This document shows positions 1-14,105 of a stretch of DNA of 52,226 nucleotides, one piece after another; the first letter of the stretch is position 1, and every line of letters starts with the position of its first letter. The stretch comes from Lingula anatina. Lineage: Eukaryota; Brachiopoda; Lingulata; Lingulida; Lingulidae. The stretch covers positions 315,257-367,482 of the forward strand of contig NW_019775858.1 in the NCBI RefSeq assembly GCF_001039355.2, written 5' to 3'. Position numbers and translations under genes: made by a program. The notes beneath the pieces are model-generated. The model did not search any database. It saw nothing but the letters and a program-made list of their open reading frames with translations, and had not been told where the DNA came from.

Positions 1-773
1 GTCAAATCCAAGGGCATATTTGAAATCTACACATATGACTTTTGGAAAGCCGTCTGTAGAAATTTTTCCCATAACCCCTTCCGTAGGGTAGATAATTAGC
101 ATTTAATTTTGCAATTTTTGGACAAGGGTGCATTGCAATGAATGCCACACCCAGACCCCAATACCGGCAAAGCCCAAATTTTACGTGGAACGAGCTGAGA
201 TTATAGGTGACCTAAATCCAAGAGATGGGTATGGGGGCCCTTACCGTCTAGGAGGAGAAGCGGTAACGGTAGCCGTCCGGCGGAGCCGGCGGAACGATCC
301 GGACGAGACCGAAACCATGTGTACTGCCAGCGCTAACGCTGGTGGTACAAATATTACCATCAAAATTATATTTCAGTAATCTTACAAATCCTTAAAGAAA
401 CTACAATTTTTTGTTTATTTTCATAGTTGGAGAAAAGGGAAACATTTTTCTAATCATTAAATTATTACCAATTTCATGTGTGATTTTGGGGGCTGTAAAT
501 TTTCTTAACTGTTATATATCATCATCCAACAGATTCCAAGCTTCTCCATTCAGTAACATAGAAATTGATTCTACTGAATCAGAGTTATCTATTTCTTTTA
601 GACTTTTCAAGGCTGTCAACATTTTTTTTATATTAATAATAATTAATGTCTTTATATTAATCTTTATCATTGCATCACAACAACACATCACCTGAAAAAA
701 AAAAAAAAACTCAAAAATGTGCAGAATAAAAACAACCATATGACATTCCATGTTGGTATTACTGACAACCTAC
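1..773 (-). other. ERCC6 intron (downstream part), AT-rich with a GC island
   Basis: Begins with the donor GTAGGT after the exon ending at 774. I find no match to the CSB C-terminal exons here, so they lie further left. Apart from the hairpin-rich GC island at 126-348 I see only AT-rich sequence. Confidence 0.7.
126..348. repeat. GC-rich, hairpin-rich island in AT-rich intron
   Basis: Consecutive inverted repeats: GGGTG 126-130 with CACCC 148-152 (inner GCATT/AATGC); TTACCG 241-246 with CGGTAA 261-266; GTCCGG 275-280 with CCGGAC 299-304; and a 12-bp stem 321-332/337-348 around CTAA (two G-U pairs if RNA). Base composition differs sharply from both flanks. It could be a mobile-element body, a structured RNA or a regulatory island. 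No family recognised. Confidence 0.5.
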
Positions 774-3022
774 CTACTAGGTCCTGCTGCACCCCCGTGT
801 TGACCAGTCCATGTAGGGACACCAGCCACGGCAGGCAGACATCGCGTACGGGACTGCTTCAATGCTCGCACAGCTTCACGTGCCACTCTCTCTGCCTCCC
901 CTTCCACCAGTGCATAGTCTGGGTTGGAAGACATCATGATAGTATCATGTTGGACTACGCTGTGAACTCCTAGTACCAAAGGAAAACACATTTTGGTTAA
1001 TTACCATGTGAATATATTTTTCTTTTTTCACTTGTTGGAAACTTTTTTTTGTGGAGCCTGAGGCAAGAAGCATAAATTTTCATCTCTTTCACAATTGCAT
1101 TATGGTTCTTCTTAATAACTTCAATTAAAAAAATATGCAACAAAATCCAAGTCAAAATGTTAATAGTATGTTGTTTTATGTGCTTTCAAAATGTGTGATT
1201 TCTCTGTAAATAATAACCACACACTGTGGAAACTTCAAAATGGAAATAGATCCAATTGTAATCCAAAACCCTTCAAATATCAGATCCCAAGACACTTCAA
1301 AGACCCCTCAAATTTCATTATAGATGTTACAAAAATAAAATAGATTGCACAAGCAAAATCTGACAGTGGTCGCATGGTTTTCAATAAGTTTATCATATCT
1401 TTTTCTCAATAATAAGTGGTAGTGATCCTTTCAGAAACTCATTACAAAAAAACCAAAGTTCAATGATATTAGCTTAGAACCCTTAGAGATGAGCTGCACA
1501 CAATCATGTAATGTCATGTCTCTGGAGGATTTCTCAGTGATTCCTTACAAATGACCAGATCAGGAGACAAAGTACCCCCCCCCCCAGTATTCTTCTGGAT
1601 TCTTTTTTACCTGTTGCAAATCGGCCCGCTAATACTTTAGATTGTTTAATTTGTCTGAAAATTATTTTTGAAGATTGTGCACTTTTTCCTCCATTTCATA
1701 AATAAAGTTTTTTTTTTCATTCACAGATTTAGCAGTTTGTTATAGAATTAAGTATGCGTGCAGAAAGGATGGTAATCGTGACATTGTTTCTTTCTATATT
1801 TTTAGACATTTCATTTTCACTGACATGCAATGGTTGTATTGTTCGGAGCAAACATGGTGCTCTGTTCTTGGCCCAAACCTGCTAAACTTCCGGCTCTAAT
1901 GATGTTGTCTACTAGAAACTTCAGCCTGGCAATTTCTCTTAGCGACAAAGACTATTTAAACCACTTGAATCTAGTTTAATACATGAAAAATGCCTTAAAA
2001 AACAGATTTCTTTTTGCAAAGAAAAAAATTTACACAGATGCAAAAAAAAAAAAAAAAAAAAATTAAGAGCTCAATTGTGTTCTGACAGACAAGTAGGTGG
2101 ATTTAAAATGCTTGAGAAAATGCATCCAGGATAAATTGTCTTACCACCATTTTGTTTATACTTTAACAAACAGAACGACAGACAGACAAAGAGAAATAAA
2201 AACAAAACCTCCTTGGCATAGGTGATAGAAGAATCTTACACAGAATTCCCCAAATGTGAGAGTAGAAAATGTCAGTATAGTAATTATATTTGGATGGTTT
2301 GGTATCTGCAAATACAAGAGCCCCCTGTTATTTGGAGCTCAAATGAACACATGGAGTGCCACGTGAAAAAATAGGAGTATATATAACCAGGAGAAAATAA
2401 ATATCTGCTGTTGCCAGTTCCATTTTATAAATAGAAACCTTATCTTTTTATTTCAAGAAGAATTATATAACTATATACAACTATACAAAAATTATATTAA
2501 TAATATATTAATTAATAAATAAAAAACCCAGACAATTATCTGGCAGAAACATTCAACTTCAATGCTTTCCATATCTATCTAAATGTCAGAGCGCTTCTTA
2601 ATTTCATACTCAACTCCACAACAAATGTTTCTGATAAGATAGAATGACATTTAATTTTCTTGAAAGATCATTCTTCAGAAAGACTCCCTGCAAGTTTTTT
2701 TCTCCTTGTCTATTTCTCAGCCTCCATTACACTTACTGAAATTTCTAGATCAATTTTTAATTTGTAAAAGATACATACATGGTGGCAATCAGAGGCTTCA
2801 GGTGATATCCTATGAAGCCCTGCATGGAAAGTCACTACGTTATCAAGTAACAAGCATGTGAACTCTTTCCAGAAAGGTTGTTATTTCATGCTTTTTTACA
2901 GCGAGTGCACAAGACAGTTTAGTCAAATTTGATGCAATATTACATAATGGTTTAAAGTATAATCACCACCAACTTTTAATTATAGGGCTTCAGGCCCATG
3001 GGATTTTACAAAAAACTGCAGT

Positions 3023-3074
<52 letters not shown>

Positions 3075-6000
3075 CCAATCAACATGATTTGGCAGGATGG
3101 TGTGAACAAATGTGTCAGGTAGCATCAGTGTGGCCAGCAGCTAAAGCAACCATACTGTAGCATTCTCTGTTGGGGTTTTCTGGTGGGATTTTTAAAAGGG
3201 ATTTTTATAAATTGCTGCCACCAGTGCAGATTACTTTGGTTTTTAAAACTGCACAACTCAAATTTAGTTTTCTCTAGTTGACTGCTAATTCTTAACTACT
3301 CTTTACTTATAACTACTTCTATTCATTTCTCTTTACATATTGTCTGAATCTGTGAACCTGCCTTGTATTAATACTTTCTCAAAAGAGGGCGACCTTTAAC
3401 TGTTCACTGCAATACTTGATGGCCACTTCATGACAGGCAGGGAAAGTGGTTGGCCTTGAAGGAGTCTCTACCATTAAGTGAAAAGCAGGGAGAGATAGAG
3501 GCCACTTTTGGGGTCTTCCAGAGGATGGTCAAAATTTTTCAAGTTTACATTGACAGGCATCTATTTTTTCCTGTCAGAAGACTGTCACAAAAGAAGGGTG
3601 GATCAAGAAAGATAATTTGAAAGACTATCAGAAAATATCTCTGGATCTGTCCCTGAAAAGGATAACCCCAAGGCCATTCCAAATGCAAGCCAAGAGTTCA
3701 GCTACTAACAATACACCAGCTTAATACAAACAGAAGGCCAGTAATTTTAATAATGAACTTAAAACTGCAAAACCATTACAATACAGACAGACACAGGTCA
3801 TCAGAATACACACAGTCAAGTATTATTATCTCCCAAGGGCCAGCTGAGTTATGACATCAATTTTTTTTACACATTCTTCTCACTGGACCTATGTGATTTC
3901 TGAGCAGTAAATCCAATAATTTTGGCTGAGAGCAAAACCTTTTGTCTTTGCACTGCCAGTAATTCGTTGCTTTATGCTCATTTCAAGATGTGTCTTCACT
4001 TATCTGTCTGGCAAACAAGTTCCATGTTTAAGGGGTGGGGGTGGGGGGGGGGGGGGGGAGTGTCCCACAGTAGTGGCAGTGTCTGAGTAGTTATGCAAAA
4101 AGTGACCAACTCTGTAACCATTGGATTCCATCACTGGGTCAAAGTATAGAAAATTGCAAGAAATTAACCAGAGGCATATCTGTGAATATCTAGTGAAAAA
4201 TTAATCTGTGGCTCTTGTAGAGGGTACACAATTACGTCCTTTGTAAGTGCATCCAATGTAGCTTTAAAATTGTGTGAATTACACTAAGTAATCAAATTCT
4301 AAATTTAGACTACATGGGCACCTATTTGTTCTGCTGCATATCGCATGCACTCACACACGCAGTCTGAGAGAGAGAGATATTTAGCCATGTGCAAAGCAGG
4401 ATGTATTATGGTGAGAAAAGTGTGTACTAAGTTATGTCTCCACAAACTATATTTCAGCCAAGCTGTAGTTTTGCCCACACTCAGGGTGTGGCACTTAAAG
4501 CAGCCAGTCTGTTAATATATGTGCTAAATAATTTGGCTGGGAATACAGACTAGTCTCAAATAAAAAGTAAGGTAATTAGTTTTGCCAACAAAGGGAGGGA
4601 AGACTGGTAAAATTTAGGTTATTGTATAAGTAACTGATAATTTCTCTCTTGGCACCAGATGCAGTAGTTTTGCTTCAATTAGAAAATTAAGTATTGAGAT
4701 ATTCTTTGAATCTGCTAATTAAAGTAGGTTAAGGTGTGATACAAACATAAAATTAAACTTAATTTCAGCCAAACCAAATTATCAGTCAACGAGTTCAGAA
4801 GAACGGGATCACATCACTAGACTTAAAAAATTTCCCTCTTGTCAAACATAGAAACATGGTCTGGGAAGAGAATTAGATTTTGGAGAATGGATGCATTAGG
4901 AGGTATGCCCTCAAGAACAAGTCCAATTTCATGGAACTACTAACCAGATTTCAACTTTTATGTGAATCAAATGTTCCTTTAAATTATACTAACAACAGCT
5001 ATAAAGCATACAACTACTACTGAGAGCCAATTATTCTGAATGCCCAGTTTTCTAGTTAGGAGGATAAGAGAACTTTCAGGATATGTTAGTTTGTGGTTAA
5101 ATGACTATTAGTTGCCTGTGTTATAGTTGAAATGTTAATGTATAATGTTTAAATGGTTTAAATGGTCATCACATCAAACAACCAACTGTATGTCTGGATC
5201 AATTCTGACACTGAAAATAATGCACATAAAGAAACTTCCAAAATTAAACTTTTAACCCACCTTCAACCACCAACATAGGAGAGTAGAATACATAAGACAC
5301 AATGCTCAACTAAAACCTGTTTGCTCACAATTATCACTCTGGAACTGGGCACTATACGACACAAAAAATTAAATAAAAAAAATCAACATGTTGTAAGTTG
5401 TGTGCATGAACAAGGGTACAACACAATGTCAATTATACAAAGTGGATAGAGATGATAGCAAGAAATCTGGATTTTCGACCTTGACTTAATGGGATAACAG
5501 CTCTTCATTTGGGCAAGAAAATTGCCATAAAACAAAATTTCTCGTGTTAAACGACGATTTTCCAATACTAAACAATGGTAAATTAATCTGTTCCAAATTT
5601 AAAGTTAGTTGATTTGTTTTCTTTAAACTGTTTTCTTTTTGTAATAAACTCTGAAGAGATTATTAAGAAAGATAGCCATCTATGAAGATGCACCAGGTCC
5701 ACTGGCAAGCACAAATTTCAGAATATTGTGATAACTGCTGTTTTGATGGTAAAATGGATTTTTTAATATTTCTTTGTGTTGTTTACAATGTATTTATTCT
5801 GAAATTTTGAATCTCATATGAAGAGTTGTTATCCCACAAAGTGACACTAACAGTGCTTGAGTCATTTAGTATATATGCTTATAAGTATTTAAAAAAATTA
5901 AATTAAAAAATGAATGTTTACAGTTCATTTGTCTTTTAACTAATTTTGTACATTCATGCATATGAATGAATTGGTATATAAATAAGATTTTATTAAAATG

Positions 6001-9000
6001 ACAAAATGTTGAACTGCAGAAGCAATGAATTACCTTCAAAAGATGCACTTTTTACTATATGCCCTGGGTTAAAAACAATAAGTTTTTCAAATCCACACAC
6101 ACATGCGGACCTGCAAAATCTGTATGATTTCCATTTATAGCATAAAAGCAAAAAAAAAATCATGTCTAACATAATGAAAAAAACCCAACCTGATTTTTTG
6201 AAGAGCCTCTGCAGTACGTAATCATCTTTCTGTCTATGGTCGGTGTCTGTCGTCTTATCTCCTCCATGCTGATAAGTGTCCATACCAACCAGGTGTGCTA
6301 CCCTTTTACCTTCAAACACTGAAAGAATATACATTAAAAATTGACTATATGTAACAGTGAGCTTTCACTGAATCTACTTTACTTGAATTTTATAAACTAA
6401 ACCAACCTCATCAAATGACATATTAAGAGGTTATACATCTGTAAACTATTTAGGATATTGAAAGAAATGCCAGGATGTTTTATACCTCCAATTTCACAAG
6501 GAGGGTGGTTTTCACTAGCCTATAAACTCTTCACCAAATTTTGCCAACATGAGTATGAAAATAATAGTAAAAATCTGTCTTACCTGCATCCTTCTTTTTA
6601 TGCTTCTTTTTGCGTTTTTGCTTTTGATTATGTTTCTGTTCTTCTTTGGAATACTCAGATTTTCCCTTGGTTTTGCAATAGTCTGTTTTTCTGTCTTTTA
6701 CTCCATTCACTTCTCCTTCCTCAAACCCCTTTGATAAAGTCACTCCTTCATTCTTATCAGATTGCATAGATTCTCTTATTGCACTGGTCATGGCCTCATC
6801 CTGTCCTTTGCCATATAAATCATCCTTTTCATCATCGATAATTTCAGTACCTTTGTTTACATTTACAGAAGTCTCAGGGCTTGTCATATTGTTTACCCTT
6901 TTGCTCACTATCTGCCTACTCAATTTTCTGGCCAATTCTCTCATCTTAGCCAGCTTTTTCTCATTCAGCTTAATTTCTTCATTATTTTGCTTTTTCTTTT
7001 CTTCCTTAATTTTCATTTCATCAAAGCGATTTTTCTTTTCTTTATCTTCTTTCTTCTTGGCCACAACCTTGACATCTGACCCTGTGCCAGCAAAGATGGC
7101 ACTAGTTTCTGTTCCCTCTTTGTGGTCCTCGTTACCAAGAGTGAAAAGTTCATAGAGATCATTGCTTTTGAAGAATCGTCTTTGCTTTGGATCCTTCAGG
7201 ACCCTATTGGCAAGGAATTGCTTAAAGATTTGCCTGTAGTAAAAGATGGAAATCTTTAGAATAAATAAAATAAATATTTTAAGACAAATGTTAATTATTG
7301 AAAACTTAAAAAAAAAATTAGGGCACCAGATTAACTGTGATCAAAAAGTAAAACAAATTTCTGAAATTCAATTACCAAACTTCCATCTTTATTAAAAATT
7401 CTTTAAACACAATATTCTGTATTCCCCCTGAACGTGATGAATCTTTCACTTGACAGTTCCCAATGTAAATAGGGAGTGTGCACACTCCCACTAACTCATC
7501 ACTTAGCTCCCCCTCTCCAACAGTCAGTCCTGCACCCCACAATATGTGCTACCTCTTCCCCATATGCTCCTCAAGGTTAGTAATTTGTATTCTGTACCTC
7601 TCTTACCCCACACTTTATACACTACCTGTTCCTCTACATTCATACCACCCTAGCCCCCTATACCACCACTCCTCTGAGTTAACTACTACATTTCACCAGA
7701 CCAACCTGTGATATATCTTCTCCTCTATAGTCCCTGAGGTGAGCAGCCTGTATACGGTGACCTGTCTCTGCTGTCCTATCCTCCAGGCTCTCTCCCGAGC
7801 CTGTATATCTGTGCTGGGGTTCCAGTCTGGGTCAAATATCAGGACCCTGTTGGCCCCAACCAGGTTGATGCCAAGGCCACCTACCCTTGTTGTAAGCAGG
7901 AACAGGAATTTGGACATATCCTGTAATTACAATATCAATTACAATGCAATGTAAAATATGTTTAATAGTCTTAACATGATGAGTGATCTGACCTGATCTG
8001 ATTATTATTATTAAATATTATTATACCACCAACCCTTGTTTTGTGGGGGGGAAATGAATTTGGATAGAAGTTTCAACTTTGAGCAAATACTTTTTAATCA
8101 AAACTTAAAAAGTTAAATATTCATTAAATGTGCATGTTATATTGAAATATCATGTTATGCATTGAAATCAAATGTATAATACTGGATTATGCTACCAGGC
8201 TGTTTCAGTTCACTCCTGCACTATCCACACTGCACAGGAGAAGATAACAATCCTGAGCCTCTGTGAACATTGTAATCACACTAGAATGATTAGCAGGGCC
8301 ACAGTTAATTTAGACCTTCAGAAGGTAGGTAAATAAGAGATAAAAGAATTTAAAAATTGGAGAAATTAGTCATGGTAAAAATAGGAATTGTTTTTATAAC
8401 AAATATGCCCCCCAACACCGCTAAAGCCATCCTTGCAGTAAATTAATACATGATATAACTGCAACAAGCCTTAAACCTTAGACAGGAAGCATATGCTACG
8501 CCTTACACACATCTGTAGAAGCTATTACCTCCATGAACAATTAAAAATTGACAAAGTTATCCCAAATGTTCTCTTTTATTTTATTTTCACACTATCAATT
8601 TGAAATGACACACACACACAATTATTTCAAGACCATAAATATGGAAAAAATACCAATATCTCAGATAAAAAACTAAAAATAGCAAATGAAAATAAGAACC
8701 TGATGCAAAAGAATAGCTGTAATAATGAGAACTAAAAGATGAATAGCTGTAATGATGGGGACTGTAATTACGAATAGCTGTAATGATCACTATAATATGA
8801 ATAGCTGTAATAATGAGTACTGCAATATGCACTTTCCTGTGCTTCTAATAGGGTTCACTCTCACTTTTTGTGCATTTTCCAAGAAATAGTTTTATTCTAC
8901 ATCCTTCTGCTGGATGTAATTATGAAACAAGGGGTTAATTTCTTCTCTACCAGACTATGTCTTGAGAATGCACTCTCTTGCTTATAACAAAAAAAGAAAA

Positions 9001-12000
9001 ATGGAAAAATTTTGCAATTTGTAAACACTCAACTAAACTAAAATAATAATAATATTATTATTATAATTATAATAATAATAATTACTGAGTCAAATAAATC
9101 ACTGATCTCAGACTGTTACTAAGGTTCAAATACGTAATAAACTTCTAAAATTAAGATCAGTGTTTGCCTCTTAGGAAAATAAGTTGCTGGACCGAAAGCT
9201 CAGCCATCTTGAAAATTAGCTGGCTAGAATGCCTGTCGGGTGGGAAAACTTCTCTGCCCATTCTGAAAGTTGTCTGCCCCGGGCAGACGGTCCAGCCTTA
9301 ATTTCTAACACTGATTAAGATAAAAATTAAGATAAATATTTTTGAGACATTCTCTAATCATAAATTTTAGAATATTATTCTTCTTATTTGTACTAGTTTC
9401 ATTACTGGTATCTTGTGAGCATTGTCGTAAACTTATGCATTTGAATAGAATGGATTTTGCTTTTTGAAAATATTCATGATAATTGTCAGTGCTGGTTTGT
9501 ATAGTTATCAGTTTGTTTGCATCCCTTTAAACTAGTTTAAGTGTTCTTAACAAAATTTTGATAAATTTTTTTGGATAGACAGCTATCCATTAGGGAAAGA
9601 AGTGATTACAATTTCAACTAAATTCGGGGCTCCTTATATTCCAAAAATATTTCTAATTGCATTATCCCAGTTCATTCTCTAAGTCTATTCAACAGCTTGT
9701 CATGAAAAACTCATTTGCATTCAGCGATGAAGCAGGAATTGGCTTCGTCTTGTTATCAAGAGAAATAAATTAAAATATCCAATCTGAAAATGAGTTTTTA
9801 TATGAATCCAATTAGAGAATGTTCACCCACACTATGAAAGGAAGTATGATCTCAAATATCCTTTCTGACATTACTTAAATTTTTCATGAGACCAATTAGA
9901 TAAGTAAACAATTTAGGTAGGCCTCTGTCTGGCTTAGGATAAAGGTGAAATTCTTAATTAAAGGCTATTTTAGTTCAAAGTTATGTGAAAGTGGGTATCT
10001 ACTGCAAATTTTAATGAAAGTCTTGAAAAGTATGATTAAGAGCTGCAGTTCTGCTCAAAATGTTTGGGTGCTCCATCAGAAAAAGAGGAGTGGTGAAAGT
10101 CAACTGCACACCATCAAATGCTTCAAAAATAGAGTTGATTTGGCCTTAATTTAGCATGAAATGAAAACAAACATGATTGAATTGAGGCTGAGGCTACCAG
10201 AGTTGTGTTCACCTGAACAACTTATAATTGCAGTGTTTCAGGTCGCTCATTATCTTCTTGTTTCTAATCGTGTAATGTCTTTTCAGCAATGCAGGAGAAA
10301 CCTGCAAGTTTTCTGTCATGAAGCATTCAAATAGAGTCTGCAGTTATGAAATGATGATATTCTGCTTATCTTGAAAAACTGTATAATCTATGTTTCAATA
10401 ATCTTGATTTATATCTCTTTTGTTTTTGATCCACCTTATCTTTTCAGTAATAATCAAAACATTGCATGAAATGGCCAAGTAGTCTGTCATAAATATGTAC
10501 ACTATACAACCCCATTTTGATATAAAAAGTTGATATTTCCCTTCGAGAATACATTTTAATGTAATAAAATCACACTGAACCCCTACATAAACTCACCGTT
10601 ATACAAATTTTTCTTAAAATAAACAGGGTTATGCTTATGCCCTATTACCTTGTTGAAATAGTCCACTAGTGGCTGCCTTGATCCTATAGCTGTTCCTCCA
10701 TCCATTCTTAAGTAGTTATAGCCTTGTTTTTGGACAAATGTTTCAAGAACATCTAACATCTGTAATTTGAAAATTGTCCTCTTCTATTATTTCCAATTTT
10801 TGTCAGAAAATACAAATGTTGATAATTTAATGATTGAATAGTAACTTTTTAAATGAAAAATGTACTGATTCAATAAAGTTATAAGAGCATTACATGGTTG
10901 AAAAAAACTGATTTAGAGGAAAAAATGTCAATGCGTGTGTTTGCATGCCTGTACATATATGAGGGACAAATTATCATTGAGCCCCATTGTATGAATCAAA
11001 TGAAAATTATACATATAACCTAAGGTCATGGAACAGACACAAACATAACTAAAAAAAAAAAATTACCTGTCTACTCTGTGTAAATAATAACACTCTTTGT
11101 CCCTGTTTCTTCCAAATCTTCAACAACGACTGGACAACAATCATCTTCCCAGATCTTTTCCAGTAACCATACTCCAAGGACTCATCAGAGTCATCCACCG
11201 TGTCATGTCTGAATATCTTAGGTCCACCTGTGGACAAATCTGGGTGGTTGCAGATTTTCCTGAGTGTAATCAGACCTGGAAATACCTAATGGAAAAGAAC
11301 AGATAAAGTGGACATGGTGAGTTTCAGTATGCCTTAAATAAAATATTTCAGTGAGGATACAGTTAATACTAAATATTATACCAGCATGTATGTTTCATCT
11401 TAATTAAATGAAAAATTATACTTCTGTGTTAACATGATTTTAATAGGACATTATTCACCTTCCAGACAAGTTCATCTGTTATTCTTTGTAATAGCATTCC
11501 TTCCTATGATGACAAAGGGACCATTCCCAAAGATATTTGGATCGATCTATCTCCACGGGGAGTCTCACTAAATTGCTATCTGCTATAGGCGTGGCTGAGC
11601 TTGCAAGAAAGTTAATTACCCCCCTAGCTGATTCGGTAGGCGTGACACACATTTAAGCCTCTTAAGCTGACAGCAATTAAGCGTGAACCCCTAGGGAGTT
11701 AGGTCGACCCAGATGGATCGATCTAGGCATGGGAACCCAGTCATAGAGCCACTCACCATAAACCTTCCAGACAAGATCATCTGGCATTCCTTGGAGTCCA
11801 GATACTCTTTATACACCTCAGTCTGTTCCCTGGTAAGTCTACAGAATAAAACCTAGGGAGAAAAAAAAATAGATCATCAAACATAATTAACTTCTCATAT
11901 GTGTAAGTCTTTAATTCTGGGCCATGGATTTCTCTACTTATGCTCTGCAAATTATGCAGAAAAAGTCTCCAACGATTAAGTTAAAATCTGTATGATTTGA

Positions 12001-14074
12001 AGTTTGTTTTCACAATAAGAAATTCCTCTGGTAAACCAAAGGCACATCTTTACTTATTTTTTTCAACATCTTAAGATGTAAAAATGTTACAAGCAGGACA
12101 CATAAAGTATATGTTGGTCCCTTTCTCACCTGTTCACTCTTGTTTGGTAAGTTTATCTTGACATCTGCCTTCATCCTTCTCAGCAGATATGGGTTGATGG
12201 TGTCCCTCAGGGCACAGGCACACTTGAAAGCAGTCTGGACCTACACAAACAAATACCTCATAAAAACAAATACCTCAATAAAATCCAGTTTAAAGTTTCC
12301 ATTTTAATGACACAAGCTTTTGCTACATCAACAAATCAAGAATCTTCTGTGCATTAAAATTTGAGATATTTCTTCAAACTGAAAGATATTTACTTGACAT
12401 TTAACCTTACACTGGCCTTAGAGTCTATGGGCACTTTTTATATCATAATGCATATCACCAAAAATTGACTGCTGCACCCAATAACCAGGTGATATAGGAG
12501 CCCATAACATTCCTTATAATTCTAAATCCCATACAAAGTTGCTTTGTTTTGTAAATAATGACTTTTCCCTGTCTAATCAAGGCAAGAGGTTAACATGGCC
12601 TTACCCACTGCCTTACCTGTATTTGGGAGGCATTGGAGTATCCTCCCTGTACAATAGGCACAGAGAAATGTGCCATGAAATCAGGCAGAGTACCCAGCTT
12701 TCCTGGAAACACAAAGTCAAACAGAGACCACAGTTCCTTGAGATTGTTCTGCATTGGAGAGCCTGATAGGATGATTCTGTGAGGAGTGCGGATCTGGAAT
12801 CAATGTGACAAATGATATACATAACTTAACAGCTGCCAAAACTTCATGGGTTACTTGTCCTTTCAAATATTTGGGTATAAAAATTTATTGATCAGTCACT
12901 GAGCAAAAGTAAATTTTACTGGTTGGCTACAATTTCACTGGCATTAGGCTTGTGATACCAGCGCTAACCGTTAAAGCATCCAATATTACCTAATCAATAA
13001 ACAATATCTTTTTGAAAACAAACTTTCTGGTTTAAATGATAGGCGGTGTATTTTTTAAATGGAAAGCAAAATGAACATTGTCTATGTTAAGAAAACATCA
13101 AATTGAACAACATCATTCATTTATTTTCATTCATTTAGCGCACATTAGGTGACAATTTTAGAATCAAAATAATATGGGCATAACCTCTGAACTGAGCATC
13201 AGATTTATTCACCTGTTTGCATGCCAGGGTTATCTGAGCATCTGGATTTCTGATCTTGTGTCCCTCATCCAGTATAGCGTAGTGCCAGTCATGTTTCAGG
13301 ATGTTCTCCTGATGGATCACCATGCTGTTGTATGATGTCACCAGGACACCGTTATGTCTTACTGTCTCTCTTATCAATTCAGCCTGAAAGAAAAGGAAAG
13401 CTAAGATAAAGGCATCCATCTCTGTTCATGCTTTCTCTTAAAGTGAAAACAAAAGACTTAAATCTTGCCATTTGTGAGACCAAGTATTACAATATTTTGA
13501 ACTCTGCATGCCATCATTCACATCGAAACAGAAAATCCCACCTATAAAAAATCAATTTGGTAACTTCGCAAGTTATGGCAACTATTATACTTTATATATG
13601 AATTGAGTGCTTCTTTGACAATTGTATTAAAACACCACTTTACCTCTGATGTTGTATAAGAGCCAGAAGAGTGAAGAATGGCCACTCTGAAGGGTGGCCA
13701 CCATTTGTGGAACTCTTTCAGCCATTGGTGCATCACAGTGGTGGGACAAACAATGATCAAAGGACCCAGACCAATATATCTAGAACCAGCAAATTTCCAT
13801 AGAATTAACACACATAACTGAGCAGGTGATTGGAGCTTGGTGTATATGTATCATAGTTTTGAAAATATAGTAATCAAATAATTTATGAAGCATTTTTCAA
13901 TCATAAACCAATTGATAAAATTCAGATTCCAGAATATATAGACATTTTATTGTGGGGAAAAAATAAAAAGGCAGCAACTACCTCTAGATCCTCACAATAG
14001 CAACAAACCTCATTTACGTACAGAAAGGGATTGATTTTTTATATACAAGTTAAATCAACAATCACTATTTGCAC

Positions 14075-14105
<31 letters not shown>

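Larger units (their letters stand above)
970..6189 (-). other. Long ERCC6 intron, 5.2 kb
   Basis: Separates the exon ending KKS (6190) from the exon beginning GVHSVV (969). Most other introns here are a few hundred bases. It is AT-rich, with homopolymer and AAT simple repeats listed separately. Both strands show only short, domain-free frames, and I see no nested gene. Confidence 0.75.
7921..10648 (-). other. ERCC6 intron, 2.7 kb, holding a minisatellite and a hAT MITE
   Basis: Lies between the exon ending DYFNK and the exon starting [12 protein letters not shown]. It contains the tandem array at 8711 and the hAT-type element at 9150-9321. The remainder is AT-rich with no supported gene on either strand. 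Confidence 0.75.

Noticed and set aside
411-751. Overlapping frames on both strands just left of the last ERCC6 exon, considered as the missing CSB C terminus
   Set aside because: They contain no match to the conserved CSB C-terminal motifs and are low-complexity Ile/Phe/Asn-rich AT sequence.
2042-2062. Retrotransposon poly(A) tail
   Set aside because: No element body, open frame or target duplication beside it, and similar A-runs occur throughout the window.
6790-7155. 121-codon plus-strand frame rich in Ser, Phe and Leu
   Set aside because: Exact antisense shadow of the Lys/Glu-rich ERCC6 exon 6584-7233.
7478-7711. 77-codon Pro/Ser/Tyr-rich plus-strand frame
   Set aside because: Lies in a C-rich intron segment between two ERCC6 exons, with no domain and no splice partners.
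9118-9135. tRNA B-box-like GGTTCAAAT
   Set aside because: No A box or cloverleaf can be formed around it.
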